Of a stretch of 64,000 nt of DNA, positions 33,997-40,837 are shown piece by piece. Position numbers and translations under genes: made by a program. Numbering within the stretch: the first letter of the stretch is position 1; each line of letters begins with the position of its first letter. The stretch covers positions 1,673,071 through 1,737,070 of the forward strand of contig NZ_FLQT01000003.1 in assembly GCF_900088125.1 (NCBI RefSeq), given 5' to 3'. Under the pieces are notes generated by a model that saw nothing but the letters and a program-made list of their open reading frames with translations, ran no database searches and was not told the DNA's origin. Source of the stretch: Peptoniphilus pacaensis (GTDB lineage: Bacteria > Bacillota > Clostridia > Tissierellales > Peptoniphilaceae).

Positions 33997-35010
33997 ATGA
34001 TTCGGGCAAATATATTGGACGATTACTTAAATTATATGCGCGCCGCCAGAGGCCGCAGCGAAGGCACGGTGAAAGAATATTTTTACGATATACGCCAATT
34101 CCTCCGCTACATGCGCGTAAGAAAAGAGGGCCTCGCCGTGGAATCTCTAGACGAGGTAGACATCGATACCGTCGACGGCGACTTGCTCAGAAAAATTGAA
34201 AAATCGGATATTTACGCCTACATTTCCTATTTAGACCGGGAGCGGAAAAACAACAGCCGTACGAAATTTCGAAAGATCTCTTCCGTGCGCTCATTTTTCG
34301 ATTACCTGACTTATAAGGTGGATGTCCTGGAAAAAAATCCTGCGGAAAATATCGATATGCCGAAAATGGAAAAATCCCTTCCCGTTTATTTAACCCTGGA
34401 AGAGTCTATCCGGCTGCTTCGAAGTATTCAGAACTTCAAACAAAAAAACATCTATCGTCTCAGGGACTATGCCATTGCCATGCTTTTTTTAAACTGCGGC
34501 CTGCGGCTCAGCGAGCTCGCTTCTTTGAATGTTAAGGATCTAAATAAGGATCGTACTTTGCGCATTATCGGCAAGGGTTTCAAGGAGCGCTTGGTCTATT
34601 TAAACGACAATGTGGAGCGCTCCATCGACGCCTATTTGCTTGCCCGCAAGACCGAAGGCTTGGCAGATGAAGAGCCGCTGTTTTTGAGCATGCGCAAAAC
34701 TCGCATGAGCAATCGCTCCATTCAGCATATGTTGGAGAAGCATTTAAAAAATGCCGGCTTCGATACGCGGAAATACACCGTGCATAAATTGCGCCACACG
34801 GCCGCCACCTTAATGTATCAGTTCGGCGACGAAGATTTAAAATCACTGCAAGAAATCCTTGGCCACGAATCCATTTCCACGACGCAAATTTATACCCACG
34901 TGAATCTGGAAGACATTCGCCACACCATGAATCAAAACCCATTGGCTAATATTGATGATGTAGAAAAAATGCTCGAGGATGCGGAAAAAGAAAATGAGTC
35001 AAAGGAATGA
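33997..35010 (+). CDS. tyrosine recombinase of the XerC/XerD type
   Basis: This site-specific recombinase has a SAM-like N-terminal DNA-binding domain (ILDDYLNYMRAARGRSEGTV) and a full catalytic set: R170 (CGLRLSEL), K193 (IIGKGFKER), H263 and R266 (HKLRH), H290 (LGHESI) and the nucleophile Y299 (IYTHV). Length 337 is slightly longer than XerC/D (about 300), owing to an extra segment near 45-70 and a charged C-terminal tail. Xer proteins resolve chromosome dimers at dif. It could also be an element-derived integrase; no att sites or element genes are visible. TAGGAGG precedes the ATG. Confidence 0.85.
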   Translation: MIRANILDDYLNYMRAARGRSEGTVKEYFYDIRQFLRYMRVRKEGLAVESLDEVDIDTVDGDLLRKIEKSDIYAYISYLDRERKNNSRTKFRKISSVRSFFDYLTYKVDVLEKNPAENIDMPKMEKSLPVYLTLEESIRLLRSIQNFKQKNIYRLRDYAIAMLFLNCGLRLSELASLNVKDLNKDRTLRIIGKGFKERLVYLNDNVERSIDAYLLARKTEGLADEEPLFLSMRKTRMSNRSIQHMLEKHLKNAGFDTRKYTVHKLRHTAATLMYQFGDEDLKSLQEILGHESISTTQIYTHVNLEDIRHTMNQNPLANIDDVEKMLEDAEKENESKE

Positions 35011-35013
35011 TAT

Positions 35014-35045
35014 AACCGTATGTTCGAACATACGGTTTAAATTTT
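35014..35045 (+). terminator. perfect palindrome after the recombinase gene, probable terminator
   Basis: Bases 35014-35037 form a perfect 24-base palindrome centred on TTCGAA, giving a 9- to 10-bp stem, followed by TAAATTTTT. It starts four bases after the stop codon. The arms contain CGAACATAC, which resembles half a LexA box, but spacing does not fit an operator. Confidence 0.7.
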
Positions 35046-35418
35046 TGTACCATTGCTCATAGGTCCTTCGATAAAAACTCCTTTAAGCCGGCTTTATATG
35101 TCTATAAATCCTTCTTCATACCATAATTTAGGCTATTACGTCCTTAAAGGGCCTTAGACGCCTTTTAAGAAACTTCCCTGTTTCTTTCATGCAGTTATAT
35201 GATTTGAACCACAAAAGCCCGCTATTTTGATCCTACGACGTCATTTTTCAGATATGTACATTGGAGTTGCCTTATTGTTTAAATGAGACATGCTTTAGGC
35301 CATTGATAGTAACTTTGACAGCATTAAGTATAAGTATAAGGATTAGATGTGGTAATAGAATCTGCCAATAATAACAATAGATTTGTTTGATGATCATTAA
35401 AAGCTTTTAAAGGGAAGG

Positions 35419-35520
35419 TCCGGAATTAATTTACAGATTTTAAAAAATAAACTCCGAAATTAAATTAGAGACTTTGAAAAACAAACTACGGAATCGCACT
35501 CAAGATCTTTAAATAAGAAA
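35419..35520. repeat. three degenerate 34-base tandem repeat units
   Basis: Units start at 35419, 35453 and 35487, each 34 bases. Units 1 and 2 share TCCG(G/A)AATTAA(T/A)TTA at the 5' end and (A/C)AAAC at the 3' end; unit 3 keeps CGGAAT, AAGAT and the A-rich end but has diverged. The exact period in all three argues for old tandem duplication. Units are contiguous with no spacers. Confidence 0.65.
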
Positions 35521-35610
35521 ATAGAAAACTTGTTAGGTCACATAAGAAGACATGATTGCCGCTTTAAAGGCTTTACATAAACCTCAGCTCGTCCTTTCTT
35601 TAATGCGATG

Positions 35611-35646
35611 TATTTAGTCACAAAATCTTTATTTTGTGACTAAATA
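35611..35646. repeat. perfect 16-bp inverted repeat with 4-base loop
   Basis: TATTTAGTCACAAAAT (35611-35626) is exactly complementary to 35631-35646, with CTTT as the loop. Only three T residues follow on the plus strand, so it is not a classic terminator. It could be a small-RNA hairpin, the end of a decayed element or a protein-binding cruciform. Confidence 0.8.
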
Positions 35647-35704
35647 TTTCAGGCCATCTATTTAATGATCCGTTGTTCCTTCTCTTTCCTCTCTTTTATC
35701 TCAC

Positions 35705-35734
35705 TAAAAAAGACGACCGAAGTCGCCTTTTTTT
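35705..35734 (-). terminator. terminator downstream of the yneA-like gene
   Basis: On the minus strand an A-rich run leads into GGCGAC TTCG GTCGTC and then six T residues; four central base pairs plus a mismatch and a final G-C pair, TTCG loop. A/T runs on both sides make it likely bidirectional. It lies about 70 bases past the stop of the minus-strand gene. Confidence 0.7.
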
Positions 35735-35805
35735 ATTCCATATTTATTTGGATTTGGAGTTTATCTTCCGAGAAAAAATCGAGAAATCAAAGTCTGCTCT
35801 TAAAT

Positions 35806-36162
35806 CTATAACGAAAGATCCCGCTCGTCTAATACGACCATGATTTTGTCGCCGGGTTTTAAAGCGTAGTCGTCACCTAAGTGATTGGCTTCCACCATGC
35901 GATCGACCATGAGCCTTATGTCGTCGCCTTCTTCGGCGTAGCTCGTAGCAATGGACCACAGGGTGTCGCCGGGTTGTACCAGGTGTTCTTCCTGCACTTG
36001 GTAAGTATTAGTGCGGTTATGTGGCACCGTCGTTCCCATAATGCTCATGAGCAAAAGAATGACGATCGGCAGCAGACGCAGCCGCTTTCTATTTTTTAAA
36101 GCCCGGGAAGACGGGCGCGAATTTTTATTATTTTGCTTTTGCATGCTTTTATCCTTTTTCAT
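35806..36162 (-). CDS. YneA-type SOS cell-division suppressor (membrane anchor plus LysM)
   Basis: The 118-residue product has a basic N-terminus, one membrane segment at about 28-44 (RLLPIVILLLMSIMG) and a LysM domain at 60-109 (EHLVQPGDTLWSIA ... LKPGDKIMVV). This is the architecture of B. subtilis YneA, which delays division during SOS, and, as there, the gene is divergent from lexA. The start is the ATG five bases after GGAGGT; the open frame extends 26 codons upstream through the promoter and operators. Function is inferred from architecture and position; sequence similarity alone is limited. Confidence 0.8.
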   Translation of the reverse strand: MKKDKSMQKQNNKNSRPSSRALKNRKRLRLLPIVILLLMSIMGTTVPHNRTNTYQVQEEHLVQPGDTLWSIATSYAEEGDDIRLMVDRMVEANHLGDDYALKPGDKIMVVLDERDLSL

Positions 36163-36198
36163 TTTAGACCTCCATGCAATTGATTCAGACCATTTATT

Positions 36199-36212
36199 CG
36201 AATGTCCGTTCG
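36199..36212. promoter_or_regulatory. LexA box A
   Basis: CGAATGTCCGTTCG fits CGAAC-N4-GTTCG with a single mismatch. It lies downstream of the yneA-like -10, where bound repressor would block transcription. Confidence 0.7.
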
Positions 36213-36224
36213 TACGTTTGTTCT
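36211..36224. promoter_or_regulatory. LexA box B, abutting box A
   Basis: CGTACGTTTGTTCT keeps an intact GTTC right half and one mismatch in the left GAAC half. It overlaps box A by two bases and the start-site region of the yneA-like promoter. Confidence 0.5.
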
Positions 36225-36225
36225 C

Positions 36226-36254
36226 ATTGTATCTGAACAACTGTTCCCTGTCAA
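36226..36254 (-). promoter_or_regulatory. promoter of the yneA-like gene (TTGACA-17-TACAAT)
   Basis: On the minus strand a consensus -35 TTGACA (36254-36249) and -10 TACAAT (36231-36226) are exactly 17 bases apart. The spacer contains LexA box C, so repression by LexA should be tight and induction strong. Confidence 0.85.
36234..36247. promoter_or_regulatory. LexA box C, inside the yneA-like promoter spacer
   Basis: TGAACAACTGTTCC has both half-sites intact (GAAC-AACT-GTTC). It lies between -35 and -10 of the divergent promoter and is the best-conserved of the operators in this region. Confidence 0.85.
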
Positions 36255-36261
36255 GCTTTTT

Positions 36262-36275
36262 TGAATGTATGTTTG
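36262..36275. promoter_or_regulatory. LexA box D, next to the lexA -35
   Basis: TGAATGTATGTTTG has two mismatches to GAAC-N4-GTTC and overlaps the lexA -35 (36273-36278). A further isolated GTTCG half-site follows at 36284-36288 inside the spacer. Weaker sites at lexA's own promoter would permit basal expression. Confidence 0.55.
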
Positions 36276-36301
36276 AAATGTTTGTTCGTCTCTGATATAC
36301 T
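36273..36301 (+). promoter_or_regulatory. lexA promoter (TTGAAA-17-TATACT)
   Basis: TTGAAA (36273-36278) and TATACT (36296-36301) are 17 bases apart, with an extended -10 TG at 36293-36294. It overlaps LexA box D, giving the expected autoregulation. Confidence 0.8.
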
Positions 36302-36335
36302 AAACTTACTTCATGAAAAGGAGCGATTGAAATTT

Positions 36336-36959
36336 ATGTATGAAGATCTTGAAAAACGGGAAATGGAAATTCTCTTTTATATTAAACGCTTTATCGACTC
36401 CAAGGGTTACCCCCCTTCTATTCGCGAAATCTGTAATGGCTGCAATATTAAGAGCACCTCGACGGTTCACTCCAATTTAGAAAAGCTGGAGCTGAAAAAT
36501 TATATTCGCCGCGGCGCCACCATTAACCGCGCCATCGAGGTCATTCACCAAGACGACGATTTTCTTTCGGCAAAAAAGAAAACCACGGACATTCCCATTC
36601 TCGGGCGCGTCGCCGCTGGCTTGCCTATTTTGGCATCTGAAAATATTTCTGATACGGTGCCTATGGCCACGGACTTCGTCAATGATCGCAATCTCTTCTT
36701 TTTAACGGTTCAAGGCGAAAGTATGATCGAGGTCGGTATTTTAGATGGTGACCAAGTCTTGATCGAACCTACTTCTACTGCCAGAGAGGGCGAAATTATT
36801 TTGGCTCTTATCGAAGACGAAGCCACCATTAAAACTTTTTATCGCGACGAGGCCAATCGCCGCTTCCGCCTTCAACCGGAAAACAGTACCATGGATCCCA
36901 TTTATGTCGACGATTTAAAGATCTTGGGCCGCGTGATCGGTCTCTATCGCCTGTTTTAA
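36336..36959 (+). CDS. lexA: LexA repressor
   Basis: LexA represses SOS genes and cleaves itself when RecA filaments form. The 207-residue product has a winged-helix DNA-binding domain (EKREMEILFYIKRFI; recognition helix near SIREICNGCNIKSTSTVHSN). Its S24 peptidase domain has the cleavage site A94-G95 (RVAAGLPI), S129 (GESM) and K166 (EATIKTFYR). The ATG is 12 bases past AAGGAG; TTG three codons earlier is 3 bases past it, so the exact start is ambiguous. At least four operator-like sites lie upstream. Confidence 0.96.
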   Translation: MYEDLEKREMEILFYIKRFIDSKGYPPSIREICNGCNIKSTSTVHSNLEKLELKNYIRRGATINRAIEVIHQDDDFLSAKKKTTDIPILGRVAAGLPILASENISDTVPMATDFVNDRNLFFLTVQGESMIEVGILDGDQVLIEPTSTAREGEIILALIEDEATIKTFYRDEANRRFRLQPENSTMDPIYVDDLKILGRVIGLYRLF

Positions 36960-36973
36960 TATTTAGCCTGATG

Positions 36974-37008
36974 CCGCCGAGAAAATGCTCGGCGGTTTTT
37001 TCTTTTTT
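36974..37008 (+). terminator. intrinsic terminator after lexA
   Basis: CCGCCGAG (36974-36981) pairs with CTCGGCGG (36988-36995), 6-base loop, followed by a T-run interrupted by one C. Confidence 0.92.
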
Positions 37009-37044
37009 CTTACAACTTTTACTGCTTAAAATGAGTATAAAGGT

Positions 37045-37050
37045 TATAAT
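37045..37050 (+). promoter_or_regulatory. -10 element of the Mga-type regulator gene
   Basis: A perfect TATAAT lies 37 bases before the ATG, after the lexA terminator. No clear -35 or extended TG is present, so this may be a weak or activator-dependent promoter. Confidence 0.5.
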
Positions 37051-37086
37051 AGTTGAAAGTCTTCGTTATCTATTTTGGGAGGCAAT

Positions 37087-38655
37087 ATGTTATTTTTAAA
37101 TCAAGACAAAAATTTAATGGCGCTCTTGACCATTCTCTATAAGGAACGGAATAAGTGGATTCAAATGGCTGATTTAGCCGCATTAATCGGCGTTACGCGA
37201 AAAACCGTTCGCAATTATATTCTTTCCATTGAGGAAAAATTCAGGGAGCACGTACGCTTTTATTACAACGGCTCCATGGTTTATGTACAATTTCATCCTA
37301 ATTTCGGCTTAATTAGCATGAAAAAATTACTAATCCGTGAATCTCTTCTCTATAGAATTCTCGTCAATTCTTTTTTTGAACCGGAAACCAAAAAAGCGGA
37401 GTTGGCTTTCGAACTCGGTTTCAGTGAAACATCTATTTATCGGCATGCACAAAATTTTAATGAACTCCTCGACAGCGCTTATGAACTGGAATTTTCTTAC
37501 TCCGATTTCCAATTGCTCGGTGAAGAAGATGAAATTAGAAAGTTTTATGTCAATATGTTTAAGGAGACCATGGTCTTTCCGGGTGAATGGCCCTTTGAGG
37601 GCTATGTCTGCGAGGAAGTTATAGATTCTTTTGTCGAGCGCATGTATCGCTTCTTGAACTTCTCCCCTACCCCGGCACAGCACATGTACGTAAAAACCTC
37701 GATCGCCGTTTCGTTTGTCCGTTTGATGCAAGGCCATTCCATCCACACGGAAAACTATCGAGACCATTTATTGGAAAAGGCACAGCTCCTCGCCTCCGAT
37801 GATGTTGTCAATGACATTTGGGATGAAATTTCCTCAAAAGTCGGAGACAATTCCCTGGATGATATTTTAGTGAGCGTTTTATCGATTTTTTACGCCGAGG
37901 AAAATCCCATTCTTTTTGACGATCCGAAACTCTTAGACGAACGACTTCGGACCATTAAAAGCAAAGAAGACTTTTTCGAATCTCATATTCCGGGTTTCCT
38001 GGAAAAATATGATTTGGACTTAAAGGATCGAGACGAATTGTATCAATCCTTGGCGGCCTATTTTACTTTTCGTTTGGCCAATTTTAAGAAAGAGGAGTTT
38101 TTTCTTAAGCGATCGACCTATCTATTGTCCTATATCAGCCTCGCCAATCCCGAATTGCATGAGGAAATCATGGGAATTTTTACGGATTTTGTTCGGGAGT
38201 TTCCGGAGTTTTCCGATTACAAAATCGAGGAGCTAACGCTCGCATTCTATGGTTTGTGGCCCGATTTATTGTCTCAACTATTTTATGAGCGACAACCACT
38301 TCGCGCCTTGGTGATTAGTCAAAGCGATTCCTTCTTCGGAAAAGCCTTAGTTGAATTGATCAATAAGGGTACGTCGAACTTCATTCAGGCAGAGCTTTAT
38401 GAGGGCTATCGAATCGATATGGAGGAGCTTACGAAGGCACCTTATGATCTTTTTATTACCGACTTTTTCGTCGAGCCGGCACCGGGCGGCGCGCCGGTTT
38501 ACACATTCGGTCAGTTGCCTTCGCCTTATGAACTGCAGGGCTTGTGTCGTGATTTACGGCTGAAGCGGCAGGGTTTCAAGCATAAGCAAGCGAAGAGGTC
38601 CAATAGCTACACCGACTTATTTGAATTTAAGCGCATTCTTTCCATTTATTCGTAA
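37087..38655 (+). CDS. Mga-type helix-turn-helix transcription regulator
   Basis: The 522-residue product has an N-terminal helix-turn-helix (WIQMADLAALIGVTRKTVRNYILSIEE, about 25-52) and a second one near 115-135 (AELAFELGFSETSIYRHAQNFNELL), followed by a long all-alpha region. This is the layout of Mga/AtxA-type regulators, whose middle part is PRD-like. I see no clear EIIA or EIIB catalytic motif. GGGAGG precedes the ATG. It stands alone between terminators, so its targets cannot be read from context. By eye it is more AT-rich than the housekeeping genes, which may point to later acquisition. Confidence 0.65.
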   Translation: MLFLNQDKNLMALLTILYKERNKWIQMADLAALIGVTRKTVRNYILSIEEKFREHVRFYYNGSMVYVQFHPNFGLISMKKLLIRESLLYRILVNSFFEPETKKAELAFELGFSETSIYRHAQNFNELLDSAYELEFSYSDFQLLGEEDEIRKFYVNMFKETMVFPGEWPFEGYVCEEVIDSFVERMYRFLNFSPTPAQHMYVKTSIAVSFVRLMQGHSIHTENYRDHLLEKAQLLASDDVVNDIWDEISSKVGDNSLDDILVSVLSIFYAEENPILFDDPKLLDERLRTIKSKEDFFESHIPGFLEKYDLDLKDRDELYQSLAAYFTFRLANFKKEEFFLKRSTYLLSYISLANPELHEEIMGIFTDFVREFPEFSDYKIEELTLAFYGLWPDLLSQLFYERQPLRALVISQSDSFFGKALVELINKGTSNFIQAELYEGYRIDMEELTKAPYDLFITDFFVEPAPGGAPVYTFGQLPSPYELQGLCRDLRLKRQGFKHKQAKRSNSYTDLFEFKRILSIYS

Positions 38656-38664
38656 GTAAAGAAA

Positions 38665-38700
38665 ACTCCCGAGTTTCTCATAAGAGAAGATCTCGGGAGT
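38665..38700. terminator. bidirectional terminator between convergent genes
   Basis: ACTCCCGAG (38665-38673) pairs with CTCGGGAGT (38692-38700), and an inner TTCTC (38675-38679) pairs with GAGAA (38684-38688). A-rich on the left and T-rich on the right, it can serve both the Mga-type gene (+) and the ynbB-like gene (-). Confidence 0.85.
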
Positions 38701-38703
38701 ATT

Positions 38704-39930
38704 TTATTGCTCTTCTTCAAGGGCGTTGAGCACGCGAATTAAGGCGAGCTTGATGTGTTCGTAGGTGAGTCCGCCTTGGAAATAGACGCGGTAGGGCGGG
38801 CGCATGGGTCCGTCGGCGGAAAGTTCGATGCTGCTGCCTTCGATAAAGCCGCCGGCAGCCATTATGACCTGATCTTCGTAGCCGGGCATGTCCCACGGAT
38901 AGGGTGTCACGTGGGAGTCTACAGGAGAGGCCGCTTGAATGGCGCGGCAGAAGCGGACCAAATTATCCGGCGTTTCGAGAGCAATGGACTGTACGATGTC
39001 GCTTCTGGGATCTGACGATGCGGGAACGCAATCGTAGCCCATGTTCTCGAAGGTTTTGGCGAAAAGCATGGCTCCTTTAATGCACTGGACCACGCGGTGG
39101 GGCGCGAGAAACAGGCCCATAAGCGTGTTACGGCTTTGGCCGAAGGTAAGGCCGCATTCTTTGCCGATGCCCGGTGCCGTAAGCTCCGAGGCCACCCGTT
39201 CGATAAGCGACTCCTTCCCCACGACGTAGCCGCCGGAGAGGCTCAGGCCGCCGCCTGGATTTTTAATGAGGGAGCCGGCCATGATATCCACGCCCACTTC
39301 CGTGGGCTCGATTGTTTCCGTAAACTCGCCGTAGCAATTGTCGAGAAAAATAATGCCGTCGAAACTTTTTCTTACTTCATCCACGGCCCGCTTCATCTCA
39401 TTCACCGTAAAGGCGCGTCGATTTGAGTAGCCCGTGGAGCGCTGCATAATCACCAGATCCGTATCGTGGGAAACGAAATCGGCGATGGCATCGTAGTCGA
39501 TGGTGCCGTCGACCAAGGGAAGCTCCCGATAATCGACGCCTTTAGATCGTAAATTGCCCGGTGCTTCGCCGGATGTGCCCAGAACTTTATGCAAAGTGTC
39601 GTAGGGCGTGCCGGTGATGGAAACGATGGTGTCTCCCGCAGACGTCAATGCCTTGATCGCGAGGGCGATGGCATGAGTGCCGGATACGATATTGGGACGC
39701 ACCAGGGCATTTTCCGTGCGAAAGAGGGCCGCATAGACGGCCTCCACCTTATCGCGACTTACATCGCCGTAGCCGTAGCCCGTGGTCCAGTTGAAATCCG
39801 TGGACGCCAAACGCACGGACTGCATGGCGTTTAATACTTTTTCCTGATTGATCAGACAAATTTCGTCCAGGGCGGCAAAGGGTTCACGAAGACTATTCTC
39901 TATCTCCCGCAGATCCGCAATCTGTACCAT
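38704..39930 (-). CDS. PLP-dependent methionine-gamma-lyase/'aluminum resistance' family protein (YnbB-like)
   Basis: The 408-residue product is a fold-type I PLP enzyme of the Met_gamma_lyase (YnbB) family: substrate-side GTHAIALAIKAL near 84, LDNCYGEF with the PLP-binding Asp near 197, and the Schiff-base lysine K223 in SLIKNPGGG. The physiological reaction is not established; family members were once called aluminium-resistance proteins. The ATG has GGAGAG upstream and the gene overlaps miaA by 38 bases. In Firmicutes it commonly follows mutL-miaA-(hfq) near lexA, as here, but hfq is absent. Confidence 0.88.
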   Translation of the reverse strand: MVQIADLREIENSLREPFAALDEICLINQEKVLNAMQSVRLASTDFNWTTGYGYGDVSRDKVEAVYAALFRTENALVRPNIVSGTHAIALAIKALTSAGDTIVSITGTPYDTLHKVLGTSGEAPGNLRSKGVDYRELPLVDGTIDYDAIADFVSHDTDLVIMQRSTGYSNRRAFTVNEMKRAVDEVRKSFDGIIFLDNCYGEFTETIEPTEVGVDIMAGSLIKNPGGGLSLSGGYVVGKESLIERVASELTAPGIGKECGLTFGQSRNTLMGLFLAPHRVVQCIKGAMLFAKTFENMGYDCVPASSDPRSDIVQSIALETPDNLVRFCRAIQAASPVDSHVTPYPWDMPGYEDQVIMAAGGFIEGSSIELSADGPMRPPYRVYFQGGLTYEHIKLALIRVLNALEEEQ

Positions 39931-40837
39931 ATTTTTCTCTCTCCAGTTCTAAAATCTTTTCTACTGCTTCTTCTCTCGTCATTTCGGACATGGGAAGAAA
40001 GATAGCATCTTCTTCCTTGCGAAACCAGGTCATTTGCCTTTTTGCAAAATTTCTGGAATGTTGCTGTATTTTTTCGATGGTCGTAGCCTCGTCCCACTCC
40101 CATTTTAAATATTTCACTACTTCTTTGTAGCCGATGGATCCCATGGGCTTGACATCGTCGCCATAGGTCCTATAGAGGCTTTCTACCTCATCAAACAGCC
40201 CGGACGCTACCATTTTGATTACACGGCTGTTAATGCGGTCGTAGAGCGCCTCGCGTTCCCAATCCAATACGATGTATAGGGGGTCGACGTCCTCTCTCAC
40301 TTTACGGAGCTGTTCCGTTTCCACATGGCCGGATTCGATGCGCTCCAAGGCTCGTATGACGCGGCGCGGATTGTTTAAGTCCACGGCATGGGCCATGGCC
40401 TCATCTTTTTCTTTCAAGAGTTCCGCCATGTATTCCAAGCCATGTTCGTCGAAGAGGCGATTTAAATGATTCCGAAGCTCCGATGAAGGTTTCTTGGAAA
40501 AATCCAAATCGTAGATCAAACTATGGATATAAAGAGCTGTGCCTCCGCAAACGACGGGAATCTTTCCCTCGGCCCAAAGGCGATGGAAAATCGGCAGAGA
40601 CGCTTCGTAAAAATCCGCGGCGGAATAAAATTCCTCAGGATTCTTTATATCGATTAAATGATGGACGACGCCGTCCGTTTCATCGGCCGTGATTTTTCCG
40701 CTGCCGATGGTAAAGCCGCAGTAGACCTGAACGGAATCCGCAGAAATGACTTCCGTATTCAGCGCTTTGGCCAAGGCCACAGACAGATCCGACTTGCCGG
40801 AGCCGGTGGGCCCGGTGATTAAAATTAAGGGCTTCAT
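39893..40837 (-). CDS. miaA: tRNA dimethylallyltransferase
   Basis: MiaA adds a dimethylallyl group to A37 of tRNAs reading UNN codons; MiaB (encoded upstream in the same run) then methylthiolates it. The 314-residue product has the P-loop GPTGSGKS at 9-16, the ISADSVQVYCGFTIGSGK segment and HHLIDIKNPEEFYSAADF. The tRNA-binding C-terminal half contains NFAKRQMTWFRKE. It overlaps mutL by four bases and the PLP gene by 38. The dimethylallyl donor comes from the MEP pathway. Confidence 0.97.
   Translation of the reverse strand: MKPLILITGPTGSGKSDLSVALAKALNTEVISADSVQVYCGFTIGSGKITADETDGVVHHLIDIKNPEEFYSAADFYEASLPIFHRLWAEGKIPVVCGGTALYIHSLIYDLDFSKKPSSELRNHLNRLFDEHGLEYMAELLKEKDEAMAHAVDLNNPRRVIRALERIESGHVETEQLRKVREDVDPLYIVLDWEREALYDRINSRVIKMVASGLFDEVESLYRTYGDDVKPMGSIGYKEVVKYLKWEWDEATTIEKIQQHSRNFAKRQMTWFRKEEDAIFLPMSEMTREEAVEKILELEREKYGTDCGSAGDRE

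Larger units (their letters stand above)
35046..35805. other. AT-rich non-coding stretch between xer and the yneA-like gene
   Basis: About 760 bases without a credible coding frame in either direction; stops are frequent in all frames and base composition is clearly more AT-rich than the flanking genes. It holds the 14-base palindrome TTAAAAGCTTTTAA (35397-35410), three degenerate 34-base tandem units, a perfect 16-bp hairpin and a terminator, listed separately. It may contain a small RNA or be the remains of a lost gene or element; nothing recognisable is left. Confidence 0.7.

Noticed and set aside
35014-35037. LexA operator
   Set aside because: The palindrome holds GTTCGAAC with half-sites facing outward; it lacks the N4 spacing of a LexA box and sits right after a stop codon with T-rich sequence following, like a terminator.
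33961-35100. dif site next to the xer gene
   Set aside because: No 28-base sequence with recognisable XerC/XerD arms was found; the perfect inverted repeats nearby do not resemble known dif arms.
35419-35520. CRISPR array
   Set aside because: Units are contiguous, degenerate and without unique spacers, and there is no cas gene nearby.
36181-36335. N-terminal extensions of lexA and of the yneA-like gene
   Set aside because: Both frames extend into the shared promoter-operator region, and ribosome sites support the shorter starts (less clearly for lexA).
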